From Candidatus Aminicenantota bacterium (lineage in GTDB: Bacteria; Acidobacteriota; Aminicenantia; Aminicenantales; Saccharicenantaceae), in assembly GCA_026393975.1 (NCBI GenBank), contig JAPKZD010000018.1, forward strand, positions 96,807 through 160,806: a stretch of DNA of 64,000 nucleotides, read 5' to 3'. Under the pieces are notes generated by a model that worked only from the letters and a program-made list of their open reading frames with translations, searched no databases and was not told the DNA's origin. A program made the translations under genes and the position numbers. Of the stretch, positions 18,418-28,118 are shown in pieces. The first letter of the stretch is position 1. Each line of letters opens with the position of its first letter.

Positions 18418-19785
18418 ATGGACATCAACCCGAAGATCTTCAGGGAATACGACATCCGCGGCATCGTCGGCCAGGACCTGGACGAGACGGTCGTCGAAAT
18501 CTTAGGCCGGGCGATGGGCACATTTTTCCTCGGGCGCGGCCAGAAGGACGTTGCCGTCGGGCGGGATTGCCGGCTGAGCTCGCCGGGCTTCGGCGCCGCT
18601 CTCATCCGGGGCCTTCTGGCCACGGGCTGCGACGTCGCCGACCTGGGCGTGGTTCCGACTCCGCTCCTCTACTTCTCCGTGTTCTTCAAGAAGAAAGAGG
18701 CCGGCGTCATGATCACCGGCTCGCACAACCCGCCCGAGCACAACGGCTTCAAGATGATGTCCGGCGAGGACACGCTTTACGGCAAGACGATCCAAGCCCT
18801 CTACGAGATCGTCCGCAAGGGCGTCTTCCCCCGCGGCGAAGGCCGCGTCACCTCCCTCGACGTCGTGTCCGAATACCAGGACTACGTCGCGCGGAACGTC
18901 CGCTTCTCCCGGCCCGTCAAGGTCGTCATCGACGCCGGGAACGGCACAGGTGGCGTGGTGGCCGTCCCCCTCTTTCGGAGGATGGGCGCAGAGGTCGTGG
19001 ACATGTTCTGCGAGCCGGACGGCCACTTTCCCAACCACCACCCCGACCCGACGCTTCCGGAGGCCATGGAAAAGCTCATCGCCAAGGTCCGCGAGAGCGG
19101 CGCCGAGCTCGGCATCGGCTACGACGGCGACGCCGACAGGATCGGCGTCGTCGACGACGAAGGGCGGATCCTCTGGGGCGACCAGCTCCTCATCCTTTTC
19201 GCCCGCGACATCCTCCCGTCCCGGCCGGGGGCGGCCGTCATCTCCGAAGTCAAGGCCTCGAAGGTTCTCTACGAGGAAATCGAGAGGCTCGGCGGCCGGC
19301 CGATCATGTGGCGGACGGGCCACTCGCTGATCAAACAAAAGATCAAAGAAGAAAAGGCGCCCCTCGCCGGCGAGATGAGCGGCCACATCTTTTTCGGCGA
19401 CCGCTGGTTCGGCTTCGACGATGCGATCTACGCCTCGGCCCGACTCCTCGAGATCCTGTCGCGGGCGAAGACGAAGCTATCGGCGATGATGTCCGATCTG
19501 CCCAAGACGTATTCGACGCCGGAGATCCGCATCTACGCTTCCGACGAGGTCAAGTTCAAGATCGTCGAGGAGGTCCGCCGCGAGCTCGCCGCGCGCTATC
19601 CGGTCATCGACATCGACGGCGTCCGGGCCATCTTCCCCAAGGGCTGGGGTCTCGTCCGGGCCTCCAATACCCAGGCCGTGATCGTGCTCCGCTTCGAGGC
19701 GGACACGGAGGCGGACCTGGCCGCCATCCAGAAGGAGATTCGCGGCGTCCTCCAGAAGGTCATCAACACGCTCGGGGCATCATGA
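18418..19785 (+). CDS. Phosphomannomutase/phosphoglucomutase
   Basis: Alpha-D-phosphohexomutase that interconverts hexose 6- and 1-phosphates; 455 residues with the four-domain family pattern. The opening is NPKIFREYDIRGIVG. The catalytic phosphoserine is in MITGSHNPPEHNGFKMM, the Mg loop is GYDGDADRIGVVDDEG and the sugar-binding loop is GEMSGHIFFGDRWFG. The C-terminal phosphate-binding segment is VRASNTQAVIVLRFEA. ATG 18418 is preceded by AAGGAGGG. An AT-rich 65-nt gap upstream may hold its own promoter. The stop overlaps the next gene (ATGA), a GDP-mannose-type nucleotidyltransferase, so mannose-6-P to mannose-1-P is the likely main reaction. Confidence 0.93.
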   Translation: MDINPKIFREYDIRGIVGQDLDETVVEILGRAMGTFFLGRGQKDVAVGRDCRLSSPGFGAALIRGLLATGCDVADLGVVPTPLLYFSVFFKKKEAGVMITGSHNPPEHNGFKMMSGEDTLYGKTIQALYEIVRKGVFPRGEGRVTSLDVVSEYQDYVARNVRFSRPVKVVIDAGNGTGGVVAVPLFRRMGAEVVDMFCEPDGHFPNHHPDPTLPEAMEKLIAKVRESGAELGIGYDGDADRIGVVDDEGRILWGDQLLILFARDILPSRPGAAVISEVKASKVLYEEIERLGGRPIMWRTGHSLIKQKIKEEKAPLAGEMSGHIFFGDRWFGFDDAIYASARLLEILSRAKTKLSAMMSDLPKTYSTPEIRIYASDEVKFKIVEEVRRELAARYPVIDIDGVRAIFPKGWGLVRASNTQAVIVLRFEADTEADLAAIQKEIRGVLQKVINTLGAS

Positions 19786-20903
19786 GGGAACGAATCGGCC
19801 GGGGCGGGGCGAAAAAAACCGGCCGGGACGTCCGTGCCGTCATCCTGGCGGGTGGCCGGGGCACCCGGTTCTGGCCTCTCGGCCGGGCCGCCAAGCCGAA
19901 GCAATTCCTCCGCATCACCGGCCGGGAGCCCATGCTCCTCGAAACGGTCCGCCGTGTCCGGCCGCTCGTCCCCGCGCGCCGGGTCACCCTGGTCGCCGAT
20001 GCCGCTTCGACGCGACTGGCCCGAAAGCTCCTGCCGCGCCTGCCCAAGGAGAGCTTCCTCGTCGAGCCCCTGGCCCGGAACACGGCCCCGGCGCTCATGC
20101 TGGCGACGGCGCGCGTCTGGCTGGACAATCCCGAAGCTGTCGTGGCGGTCCTGCCCGCCGACCACCTCATCCGCGACGAAGCTCGGTTCCTCTGGACGCT
20201 CCGGGCCGGCGTCGAAGCCGCCGCCCGTGAGCGCGCCTTGGTGACCTTCGGTATCCCGCCGGCCTATCCCGCCACCGGGTACGGCTACATCCGTCACGAC
20301 AGGGAGAGCGGCCGGAAGATCGCCGGCGCCGTCTTCTATCCTGTCCAAGGGTTCAAGGAAAAACCGAACCTGGCCCAGGCCGACGAGTACCTAGCCTCCG
20401 GGGACTACGCCTGGAATTCGGGGATGTTCCTCTGGAGGGCGGACGTTTTCGTCGAGAAGCTCGAGATCTTCACCCCCGAGCTCATGCCCGCCTGGACCGG
20501 GATGGTCGAGGCGCTGAGGTCGGGGAATCGGAAAAAACTCCGGGCCGCTTTCGCCCTGGCCCCGGCGCTCTCGATCGATTACGCCCTGATGGAAAAAGTC
20601 GACGGGGTCCTCGTCACCGACGGGGATTTCGGCTGGTCGGACGTCGGCGCCTGGTCGACGCTCTTCGAGATCTGGCCGCGCGACGGCAACGGCAACGCCT
20701 GCCGCGGCGAAGTGTTGGCCCTGAACGCCAAGGATTGCCTTGTCTGGAACCCGGGCCGGCTGACCGCCCTGGTCGGCGTCCGGGACATCGTCGTCGTCGA
20801 GGCCGGGGATGCGCTGCTCATCTGCGACGCGGCCCTCGACCAGAAGGTCAAGGATATCGTCGACGCGCTGAAGAAAACGAAAAAGCACAAAAAATATATT
20901 TGA
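19782..20903 (+). CDS. manC: Mannose-1-phosphate guanylyltransferase
   Basis: Forms GDP-mannose from mannose-1-phosphate and GTP, for glycan synthesis. The 373-residue product begins with a short basic extension and then the nucleotidyltransferase signature VILAGGRGTRFWPLGR. It continues with KPKQFL, EPLARNTAPALMLATA, LPADHLI, YPATGYGYIRHD, YAWNSGMFLWRADVF and YALMEKVDG. The C-terminal cupin isomerase domain of bifunctional enzymes is absent, so it is the monofunctional type. It overlaps the mutase stop by 4 nt. The region after the stop is an AT-rich run, then AAGGAGG for the M16 gene. Confidence 0.92.
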   Translation: MRERIGRGGAKKTGRDVRAVILAGGRGTRFWPLGRAAKPKQFLRITGREPMLLETVRRVRPLVPARRVTLVADAASTRLARKLLPRLPKESFLVEPLARNTAPALMLATARVWLDNPEAVVAVLPADHLIRDEARFLWTLRAGVEAAARERALVTFGIPPAYPATGYGYIRHDRESGRKIAGAVFYPVQGFKEKPNLAQADEYLASGDYAWNSGMFLWRADVFVEKLEIFTPELMPAWTGMVEALRSGNRKKLRAAFALAPALSIDYALMEKVDGVLVTDGDFGWSDVGAWSTLFEIWPRDGNGNACRGEVLALNAKDCLVWNPGRLTALVGVRDIVVVEAGDALLICDAALDQKVKDIVDALKKTKKHKKYI

Positions 20904-20931
20904 AAGCCAAATCTCCAAGGAGGTGTCGAAA

Positions 20932-22449
20932 GTGAGAAAGCGGATTCTGGTACTCGTCGCGGCGGCGTTCGTCCTTGCGGCGTTCGCTCAAGCCGCCGGG
21001 GTCACGCTGAACGTTAAGGAGCACGTCCTCCAGAACGGCATGAAGATCCTGATGATCCCCAAGCCGGGCGTCCCGCGCGTCGTCTGCCACATATATTTCC
21101 AGGTCGGCTCGATCAACGAGCGCCCGGGCATCACCGGCAGCGCCCACGTCCACGAGCATCTGATGTTCAAGGGCACCGAGGTCATGGGCGTCACCGACTA
21201 CGCCAAGGACTCCGAGATCGATCGGAAGGTCGACGCGCTCATGGATAGGATCTACCGGGAGAAATACTGGAAGACCGACGGCGACGCCGCCAAGATCGCC
21301 GGCTGGCAGAAGGAGGTCGGCGAACTGGCCGCGGCGGAAAAAGCCTTTATCATCAAGGACGACCTTTGGACCCAGTACATGAAGAACGGCGGCACCGGGC
21401 TCAACGCCTCGACCAGCCAGGAGACGACCGGTTATTACGTCACACTGCCCTCGAACAAGGTCGAGTTGCAGATGTTCCTCGAGTCCGACCGGCTGATGAA
21501 CGCCCGCTTCCGCGAGTTCTACTCCGAGAAGGACGTCATCATGGAGGAGCGGCGGCTCAGCGAGAACCAGCCGGGCTACTTCTTCGGCGAACAGGTCAAC
21601 GCCGCCTTCTACACGGCCTCGCCCTATCACTGGGACGTCATCGGCTGGATGGACGACCTGAAGAAGATGACGAAACAGGACCTCATCGACTTCCACAACC
21701 GCTACTACGTCCCCAACAACGCGGTGGCCATCTACGTCGGGGACTTCGACCCGGCCGCCATCATCGCCATGGCCGAAAAATACTTCGGCCGTATCCCCAA
21801 GGGGCCGGACCTCGAGCCCATCCGCACGGGCGAACCGCCGCAGTATAGCGAGAAGAGGCTCTATGGGGAAGGCCCGGCGCCGACGAGCCTGCAGATGATG
21901 TTCCACACGCCTCCCGACGGGCATCCCGACACGCCGGCCCTGTCCATCCTGGCCAGCACGCTGGGTTCGGGCGGCGGCGGCAGGGGCGGCGGCAGGGGCG
22001 GCGGCGGCGGGACCGGACGGCTCTACAAGCTTCTTGTCCGCGATAAGCAGATGGCCGTCAGCGCCTCGGCGTCGAGCCGGCCCCAGTGGTATGCCGGGGC
22101 CTTCCAGTTCGGCGCGACGCCGCGCGTCGACAAGGGCATCCAGCCGGAGGACCTGGAGAAAGAGATCTGGGCCGAAGTCGAGAAGGTCAAGAAAGAGGGT
22201 CTGACGGAGGAGGAGCTCCAGAAAGCCAAGAACAAGGGTGAGGCGGCCTTCATCCGCGGCCTGGCGAGCACCTCCGGGCTGGCCAGCCGGGTCGGCCGGG
22301 CCGACCTCAAGCGCGGCTGGAAGTCCATTCTCACCGACCTTGACGACCTCAAGAAGGTGACCAACGACGACATCAAGCGGGTCGCCGCCGCGTACTTTGT
22401 CAAGGACAACAGCCTCACGGCCATCTACCGCCGGAAATCGGGGCGGTAA
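20932..22449 (+). CDS. M16 zinc metallopeptidase, catalytic subunit
   Basis: Secreted insulinase-family peptidase of about 505 residues. A signal peptide (RKRILVLVAAAFVLAAFAQA) is followed by an M16 domain with the inverted zinc motif HVHEH (HxxEH) and the distal Glu in EKDVIMEERRLSENQP. The M16C half includes PNNAVAIYVGDFDPAAIIAM. A Gly/Arg-rich insert from 12-nt tandem units (about 21969-22012) precedes the region RLYKLLVRDKQMAVSASAS, where M16 proteins carry a substrate-contacting Arg/Tyr. GTG 20932 is chosen because AAGGAGG (20917-20923) lies 8 nt upstream; GTG 20923 overlaps it. It is paired with a non-catalytic M16 gene 10 nt downstream. Confidence 0.9.
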   Translation: MRKRILVLVAAAFVLAAFAQAAGVTLNVKEHVLQNGMKILMIPKPGVPRVVCHIYFQVGSINERPGITGSAHVHEHLMFKGTEVMGVTDYAKDSEIDRKVDALMDRIYREKYWKTDGDAAKIAGWQKEVGELAAAEKAFIIKDDLWTQYMKNGGTGLNASTSQETTGYYVTLPSNKVELQMFLESDRLMNARFREFYSEKDVIMEERRLSENQPGYFFGEQVNAAFYTASPYHWDVIGWMDDLKKMTKQDLIDFHNRYYVPNNAVAIYVGDFDPAAIIAMAEKYFGRIPKGPDLEPIRTGEPPQYSEKRLYGEGPAPTSLQMMFHTPPDGHPDTPALSILASTLGSGGGGRGGGRGGGGGTGRLYKLLVRDKQMAVSASASSRPQWYAGAFQFGATPRVDKGIQPEDLEKEIWAEVEKVKKEGLTEEELQKAKNKGEAAFIRGLASTSGLASRVGRADLKRGWKSILTDLDDLKKVTNDDIKRVAAAYFVKDNSLTAIYRRKSGR

Positions 22450-22459
22450 GGAGGACGAT

Positions 22460-23926
22460 ATGAAAAAAACAGTCATAGCCATCCTGGCGATCGCATTCAT
22501 CTGCGTCGGTCTGGGGCTAGGCCAGGCCAAACATCCTTCGGAGCTGAAATACCCGTCCCTCAAGTTCGAGCCGCCCGACCCCAAGGCGTTCCGCGTTGTC
22601 TATGCGGGCGGCCTCCGCGCTTACGTCCAGGAAGACCGCAGCCTGCCCCTTTTCAACATCACCGCCCTCGTCAACTGCGGCGGTCTTTACGCGCCCAAGG
22701 AGAAGGCCGGCCTGGACACCGTCCTCGGCGACCAGCTCATCAAAGGCGGGACCAAAACCCGCGAAGGCACGGCCATCGAGGAGCGCATCGACTTCCTCGG
22801 CGGCAGCCTGAATTTCAACGTTGGTGAGAGGATCTCGACGCTAACCCTGTCGGTCCTGACCAAGGACCTCGACGAGGGCCTGGCCCTATTCTTCGATGTC
22901 CTCATGAACCCGGTCTTCCGCGAAGAGCCCCTCAAGCTGGCCAAGGCCCGTTTCGTCGAACAGCTCCGCCAAGCCAACGACCAACCGAACGGTGTTCTCA
23001 GCCGGGAATACGAAAAGCTCCTCTACGGCGACAACGCCCTGACCTGGCAGCCGACGAAGGCTTCTTATGAGGGAATCACGGCGGCCGACCTCAAGGCCTT
23101 CCACGCGAAATATTTCTCGCCGAAGAACGCCATTCTGGCCGTTTCCGGGGACTTCGCCAAGGCCGACCTCAAGGCCAAGATCGACAAGTTCGCCGCCGGC
23201 TGGAAGGGCCAGACCGTCGCGTTCCCGGCTCTTCCGAAGGGCTTCCCGGCCGCCGAGCCGGGCGTTTACTTCATCCAGAAGGCCATCAACCAGGGCTACA
23301 TCAACCTCGGCCATCTCGGCATCGAGGACACCAACCCGGACTTCTTCGCCGTCCAGGTCATGAACTTCATCCTCGGCGGCGGCAGCTTCACCTCGAGGAT
23401 CACGACCAAGGTCCGCTCCGACGAGGGACTGTCCTACAACCAGGGCAGCCGGTTCACCACCCGCTGGGGTTTTCCGGGCACGTTCTCGGGTTATGTCCAG
23501 ACCAAGTCGTCGACCGTCGGCTACGCCATTTCGCTCATCCTGGCCGAGTTCAACCGCATCCGGACCGAACCGGTGAGCGACGCCGAGATGGAGACCGCCA
23601 TCAACTATTTCCTGGAGAGCTTCGCCGACGCCTTCCAGTCCGCGCAAGCGACGATGTCGAGCTTCGCCAACCTGGAGATGACCGGTAAGCCCATGGACTA
23701 CTACAAAACGTTCCGGACGAAAATCCAGGCCGTCACCAAGGCCCGCGTCCAGGAAGTTGCGACGAAGTATGTCCATCCGGGCCAGGCCGCCATCATGATC
23801 GTCGGCGACTTCGAGCCCTGTAACAAGGGCGGCGACAAGTGGCCCGGCCCGCTCGATAAGCTGGGTAAAGTCCACAGGATCAACTTGATCGACCCGATGA
23901 CGGGAGAGGAGATCAAGAACCCGTAA
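22460..23926 (+). CDS. M16 family protein, non-catalytic partner
   Basis: A 488-residue secreted M16 homologue with a signal peptide (KKTVIAILAIAFICVGLGLG). Where active members have HxxEH, this protein reads GLDTVLGDQLIKGGTKTREG, so the zinc ligands are missing. The C-terminal half is well conserved, with ILGGGSFTSRITTKVRSDEG and SYNQGSRFTTRWGFPGTFSG, which includes the Arg/Tyr substrate-binding region. AGGAGG lies 6 nt before ATG 22460. Two-subunit M16 enzymes have one zinc-bearing and one Arg/Tyr-bearing chain; this gene pair fits that model. Confidence 0.9.
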   Translation: MKKTVIAILAIAFICVGLGLGQAKHPSELKYPSLKFEPPDPKAFRVVYAGGLRAYVQEDRSLPLFNITALVNCGGLYAPKEKAGLDTVLGDQLIKGGTKTREGTAIEERIDFLGGSLNFNVGERISTLTLSVLTKDLDEGLALFFDVLMNPVFREEPLKLAKARFVEQLRQANDQPNGVLSREYEKLLYGDNALTWQPTKASYEGITAADLKAFHAKYFSPKNAILAVSGDFAKADLKAKIDKFAAGWKGQTVAFPALPKGFPAAEPGVYFIQKAINQGYINLGHLGIEDTNPDFFAVQVMNFILGGGSFTSRITTKVRSDEGLSYNQGSRFTTRWGFPGTFSGYVQTKSSTVGYAISLILAEFNRIRTEPVSDAEMETAINYFLESFADAFQSAQATMSSFANLEMTGKPMDYYKTFRTKIQAVTKARVQEVATKYVHPGQAAIMIVGDFEPCNKGGDKWPGPLDKLGKVHRINLIDPMTGEEIKNP

Positions 23927-24085
23927 CGGCCAAAGAAAAGCCGGGCAGGTTCCGTGGGGCGGACGCCGGCATCGCGACCGTCAGGCCTTTAATCGGCGGA
24001 CTTGCGTTGGGCGTTCTCCGGAAGGTGTCTATTTTCGCGCTTCTCGGGATCCCCGGCGCACTTCTCGCTGAGACGCGTTCGCTAG

Positions 24086-25819
24086 CTACTTGAGCTTGAG
24101 CCCGAGATCGTCGAGCTGGCGGTCGGAAACGGCCGAGGGCGAGCCGGTCATCAGGTCGAGAGCGCTCGTCGTCTTGGGGAAAGGGATGACCTCGCGGATG
24201 GATTCCTCGCCGGCGAGGAGCATGACCAGGCGGTCGAAGCCGAAGGCGATGCCGCCGTGCGGCGGGGCGCCGAAGCTCAAGGCCTCGAGGAAGTAGCCGA
24301 ACTTCTCCTCGGTCTCGCTGTCCGTCAATCCCAGCGACCGGAAAACGCGGCGCTGGAGGTCCATGTCGTGGATACGGATCGAGCCTCCGCCCACCTCTAC
24401 GCCATTGAGGATGAGGTCGTAGGCCTTGGCCCGGACCTTACCGGGAGACGTCTCGAGGAGGCCCATGTCGTCCTCGTGGGGGGACGTGAACGGGTGGTGC
24501 ATGGAGACGAAGCGCTTCTCCTCTTCGCTCCACTCGAAGAGCGGAAAGTCGGTGACCCAACAGAATTCGAGGCGCCCCCGGCGCGCCGATTCTTCCATCG
24601 GCCAGGTCCGGCGGATCTCGCCGAGAGCCTTGAGGGCCGTCGCCTTCTTGTCCGCGACGAGGAGGGCCAGGTCGGCGTCGGCGCCCCCCAAGGCGGCCCA
24701 GATCTTCTCGAAGTCCGCGTCGGCCAGCTTGAGCGACGACTTCCATCCGTCCTGCTTCTTGATCCAGACGAGGCCCTTGGCGCCGAGCGCCTTGGCCTTG
24801 TCGCCGAGCTTGTCGAGCTGTCCCCGCGAGAGCGTCCCGGCCCCGGGGACGAGGAGGCCCTTGAGCTCCCCGCCCGCGGCGATCGCGGCCTTGAGGACGT
24901 CCGACGAGCCGTCCCGGCCGATGGCCGTGAGGTCGCGTATCTCGAGCGGTACGCGCAGGTCGGGCTTGTCCGAGCCGTATTTTTCCATGGCCTCGGCGTA
25001 GGGCAGGCGCGGGAATGGCCGTGCGAGCTTCCGGCCGGTCAGGGCGAAGACGGCCTCCATCAGCCCCTCGTTGAGGGCGAAGAATTCCTCGCGTTCGATG
25101 AAGCTCATTTCGATGTCGATCTGGGTGAATTCGGGCTGGCGGTCGGCCCGGAGGTCCTCGTCCCGGAAACAGCGGACGATCTGGAAGTAGCGGTCGAAAC
25201 CGGAGATCATCAGGGTCTGCTTGAACTGCTGGGGCGACTGCGGCAGGGCGTAGAAGCGGCCCTTGTAGATCCGGCTGGGGACGAGGTAGTCGCGCGCCCC
25301 TTCGGGTGTGGGGTTGGCCATGATGGGCGTTTCGATCTCGAGGAAACCATTGCGGCTCATGTAGTTGCGCACGGCCAGGGAGGCCTCGTGCCGGAGGCGG
25401 ATGTGGCGCTGCATTTTGGGACGGCGCAGGTCGAGATAGCGGTACTTCAGGCGCAGCTCCTCGGAGGCCTGGGGCGGGTCGGCGATGACGAACGGCGGGA
25501 CCTTGGAGGCCGCGAAAATGCGGAGCTCGAACGCCTCGACCTCGACCTCGCCCGTGGGGATGTCCTTGTTCGCGGCCGACCGGCGTCGGACGCGGCCGCG
25601 GACCCCGACGACGAACTCGTTGCGGAGCCTCTTGGCCTCTTCCACAAGCTCGGGTCGGTCGGACTGGAAGACGATCTGGGCCAGGCCCTCGCGGTCGCGG
25701 AGGTCGACGAAGACGAGATGTCCCATGTCGCGGGTCTTGTGGACCCAGCCGCAGAGCACGACCTCCCGGCCCTCGTGCGCCGCACGTAATTCGCCGCAGT
25801 ACACGGTTCTTTTCAACAT
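24086..25819 (-). CDS. aspS: Aspartyl-tRNA synthetase
   Basis: Class IIb synthetase of 577 residues. The N-terminal OB fold (LKRTVYCGELRAAHEGREVV) is followed by motif 2 (CFRDEDLRADRQPEFTQIDI), the bacterial GAD insertion (about 290-420) and motif 3 (GIAFGFDRLVMLLAG). The catalytic segment LFEWSEEEKRFVSMHHPFTS is present. ATG 25819 is used; longer in-frame extensions cross the hisS stop region and lack family similarity. hisS ends at 25813, so the genes overlap by 7 nt. No asparaginyl-tRNA synthetase or gatCAB is in the window, so discriminating status cannot be judged. Confidence 0.96.
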   Translation of the reverse strand: MLKRTVYCGELRAAHEGREVVLCGWVHKTRDMGHLVFVDLRDREGLAQIVFQSDRPELVEEAKRLRNEFVVGVRGRVRRRSAANKDIPTGEVEVEAFELRIFAASKVPPFVIADPPQASEELRLKYRYLDLRRPKMQRHIRLRHEASLAVRNYMSRNGFLEIETPIMANPTPEGARDYLVPSRIYKGRFYALPQSPQQFKQTLMISGFDRYFQIVRCFRDEDLRADRQPEFTQIDIEMSFIEREEFFALNEGLMEAVFALTGRKLARPFPRLPYAEAMEKYGSDKPDLRVPLEIRDLTAIGRDGSSDVLKAAIAAGGELKGLLVPGAGTLSRGQLDKLGDKAKALGAKGLVWIKKQDGWKSSLKLADADFEKIWAALGGADADLALLVADKKATALKALGEIRRTWPMEESARRGRLEFCWVTDFPLFEWSEEEKRFVSMHHPFTSPHEDDMGLLETSPGKVRAKAYDLILNGVEVGGGSIRIHDMDLQRRVFRSLGLTDSETEEKFGYFLEALSFGAPPHGGIAFGFDRLVMLLAGEESIREVIPFPKTTSALDLMTGSPSAVSDRQLDDLGLKLK

Positions 25820-27102
25820 GGCGCCTCTATTCCGCGCACCTTGTCTCGGAGGAGCGCTAAGAGCTCCTCCCGTGTTCCTTCGACTTGGCGGCCGGTCGCC
25901 ATTTCTTTGAGCCCGAACCGGCTTTTCTTCATCTCGTCCTCGCCGACGACGAGGACCCAGGCCGCCTGGAGCTTGTTGGCCCGTCCGAAATGGGCTTTCA
26001 TCCCCCGGTCCTTGAACTCGACCAGGCATTCGACCCCGTTGGCCCGGAAATATCGGGCCAGTTCCAGGCCCGATTTCTTGGCCTCGTCGCCGAGGTAGGC
26101 GAGGTAAAGGGACTTTCTCTTCGGGACGGCGAGCTCGGCGACGGCGAGGACCCTCTCCATGCCCATGGCGAAGCCGATACCGCAGACGTCGGGCCCGCCG
26201 AAATCCTTCATCATGTCGTCGTAGCGGCCCCCGCCGAGCAGGGCGTTCTGGGCCCCGAGATGAGAGGAGACGATCTCGAAGGTCGTCTTGGTGTAATAGT
26301 CGAGGCCGCGGACGAGCCGGGGCTCCACCCGATAAGGGATCCTATATTGGTTGAGGAAGACAAGGAGCGTGTTGAAGTGGCTCAGGCATTCGCCGCAGAG
26401 AAAGTCTTGGATCACGGGGAACGAGCGGGCGGCGGCCTGGCAGGATTCCACCTTGCAGTCGAAGATGCGCAGGGGATTGGTCTCCGCTTTTCTCTGGCAG
26501 TCGGGGCAGAGGTCGGACTTGCGTTTCCCGGCGGCTTCGCGCAGAGCCTGGCTGTAGGCCGGCCGGCACTCCCGGCAGCCGACCGAGTTGACCAGGGTCT
26601 CCGTCCCGGAGACGCCGAGCTTGCGGAGGAGGGAGTCGGCCATCTCGATGATCTCGGCGTCGACGGCCGCGTCCTTCTCGCCGAAGACCTCGATATCGAC
26701 CTGGTGGAACTGGCGGTAGCGTCCCTTCTGGGGCTTGTCGTAACGGAACATGGGGCCCATGTAATAGTAGCGCATGGGCTCGACCTCCAGGTCGAGCCGG
26801 TGCTCGATGATGGCCCGGACGACCGAAGGGGTGTATTCGGGCCTCAGGGTCAGCGAGCGGCCGCCCTTGTCGGTGAATGTGTACATTTCCTTGGTGACGA
26901 TGTCGGAGGTCGCGCCGGTGCCCTTTTCGAAAAGCTCCGTGGTCTCGAAAACCGGAGCCCTCAGCTCCCGGTAGCCGTAGAGCTCGAAGGTCTCCCGGGC
27001 CAGCCGCTCGAGGGCCCGCCAGCTCTCGACCTCTTTGGGGAGGATGTCCTTCGTGCCCTTGACGGCGGCGAGATCTTTTTTGGCGGAGGCGTCTTCGGTC
27101 AC
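25813..27102 (-). CDS. hisS: Histidyl-tRNA synthetase
   Basis: Class IIa synthetase of 429 residues. Motifs include AVKGTKDILPKEVE, SLTLRPEYTPSVVRA, KGRYRQFHQVDIEVFG, the histidine-A signature LVRGLDYYTKTTFEIV and GGGRYDDM. A Cys-rich insertion (about residues 180-250) has several CxxC pairs (CRECR, CPDC, CGEC), resembling a zinc-ribbon-like insert of some bacterial HisRS. The C-terminal anticodon domain has LVVGEDEMKKSRFGLKEMAT. The start overlaps the accA stop by 4 nt, and the stop overlaps the aspS start. Confidence 0.96.
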   Translation of the reverse strand: MTEDASAKKDLAAVKGTKDILPKEVESWRALERLARETFELYGYRELRAPVFETTELFEKGTGATSDIVTKEMYTFTDKGGRSLTLRPEYTPSVVRAIIEHRLDLEVEPMRYYYMGPMFRYDKPQKGRYRQFHQVDIEVFGEKDAAVDAEIIEMADSLLRKLGVSGTETLVNSVGCRECRPAYSQALREAAGKRKSDLCPDCQRKAETNPLRIFDCKVESCQAAARSFPVIQDFLCGECLSHFNTLLVFLNQYRIPYRVEPRLVRGLDYYTKTTFEIVSSHLGAQNALLGGGRYDDMMKDFGGPDVCGIGFAMGMERVLAVAELAVPKRKSLYLAYLGDEAKKSGLELARYFRANGVECLVEFKDRGMKAHFGRANKLQAAWVLVVGEDEMKKSRFGLKEMATGRQVEGTREELLALLRDKVRGIEAPC

Positions 27103-28055
27103 CGTTCTTCGAAGACCCCCAGCTTGCGGATTTTCTTGTATCTTTCGTCGAGGAGCTCGTCGACGGGCTTGCCCTCGAACTTCTTCAGCGCCTGGTAGAG
27201 GTGCTTGTCGACGTTCTTGAAGGTTTGCTCGGGGTCGATGTGGGCCCCGCCGGGCGGTTCGGGGATGATCTTGTCGACGATCCCGAATCCGAGGAGGGTC
27301 GCCGCCCGGATGCCCAGGTTCTCGGCCGCCTGCTCAAAGGCGTTCTGGTCCTTCCAGAGGATGGCGGCGCAGCCTTCCGGCGAGATGACGGAGTAGAAGG
27401 AATGCTCGAGCATGAGTGTCTGGTCGCCGAAGCCGATGCCGAGGCCCCCGCCGCTCCCCCCTTCGCCGATGACGACGTTGATGATGGGAGTCTTCAGGAT
27501 GGAGATCGTCTTCAGGTTGAAGGCGATGGCTTCGGCCTGACCGCGTTCCTCGGCGCCGATGCCGGGATAGGCGCCGGGCGTGTCAATCAGGGTGATCACG
27601 GGAAAGCCGAATTTTTCGGCTTCGAGCATGACCCGGAGGGCCTTGCGGTAGCCCTCGGGGTTGGCCTGGCCGAAGTTCCGGTCGATGCGGGCCCGGGTCG
27701 TCCGGCCCTTCTGGTGGCCGATGACGGCCACGGTCCGGCCCTTGTAGAAGGCCAATCCGGCGACGATGGCCGGGTCGTCGGCGAAGCGGCGGTCGCCGTG
27801 CATCTCCATAAAATCCTGGAAGAGGAAGGCGATGTAGTCCAAGGTGTAGGGGCGCTTGGGGTGGCGGGCGATCTGGACGATGTTGACGGTCGTCAGCTGG
27901 GGGACGATCCTAGCCCATTCCTTTTCGATCTCCGAGCGGAGAGCGGCGATCCGGTCCTTCTTGTCGAGGTCGTCGGTCTCGGCCAGGGCGTCGATCTGGT
28001 CCTTGAGGGCCAGAATGCCCTTTTCGAGCGTATAAAACTCCGCCGCTTTTTCCAT
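27099..28055 (-). CDS. accA: Acetyl-CoA carboxylase carboxyltransferase subunit alpha
   Basis: Alpha subunit of the carboxyltransferase that with AccD forms malonyl-CoA for fatty acid synthesis. The 318-residue product has the AccA pattern: RHPKRPYTLDYI, MHGDRRFADDPAIV, GHQKGRTT, NFGQANPEGYRKALR, VITLIDTPGAYPGIGAEERG and GEGGSGGGLGIGFGD. ATG 28055 is used; an in-frame TTG at 28070 adds five residues. A good promoter overlaps the end of rlmB. accD and the biotin carboxylase genes are elsewhere. It leads the accA-hisS-aspS operon. Confidence 0.96.
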   Translation of the reverse strand: MEKAAEFYTLEKGILALKDQIDALAETDDLDKKDRIAALRSEIEKEWARIVPQLTTVNIVQIARHPKRPYTLDYIAFLFQDFMEMHGDRRFADDPAIVAGLAFYKGRTVAVIGHQKGRTTRARIDRNFGQANPEGYRKALRVMLEAEKFGFPVITLIDTPGAYPGIGAEERGQAEAIAFNLKTISILKTPIINVVIGEGGSGGGLGIGFGDQTLMLEHSFYSVISPEGCAAILWKDQNAFEQAAENLGIRAATLLGFGIVDKIIPEPPGGAHIDPEQTFKNVDKHLYQALKKFEGKPVDELLDERYKKIRKLGVFEER

Positions 28056-28089
28056 GCTCAACTCTTTCAAGGGGTTACGGTATGGGCCT

Positions 28090-28118
28090 ATTCTAAGGGC
28101 CGGGGGGCGTCAAGTCAA
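28090..28118 (-). promoter_or_regulatory. accA-hisS-aspS promoter
   Basis: Minus strand: TTGACT (28118-28113), a 17-nt spacer and TAGAAT (28095-28090). The -35 box overlaps the last codon of rlmB. Confidence 0.62.
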
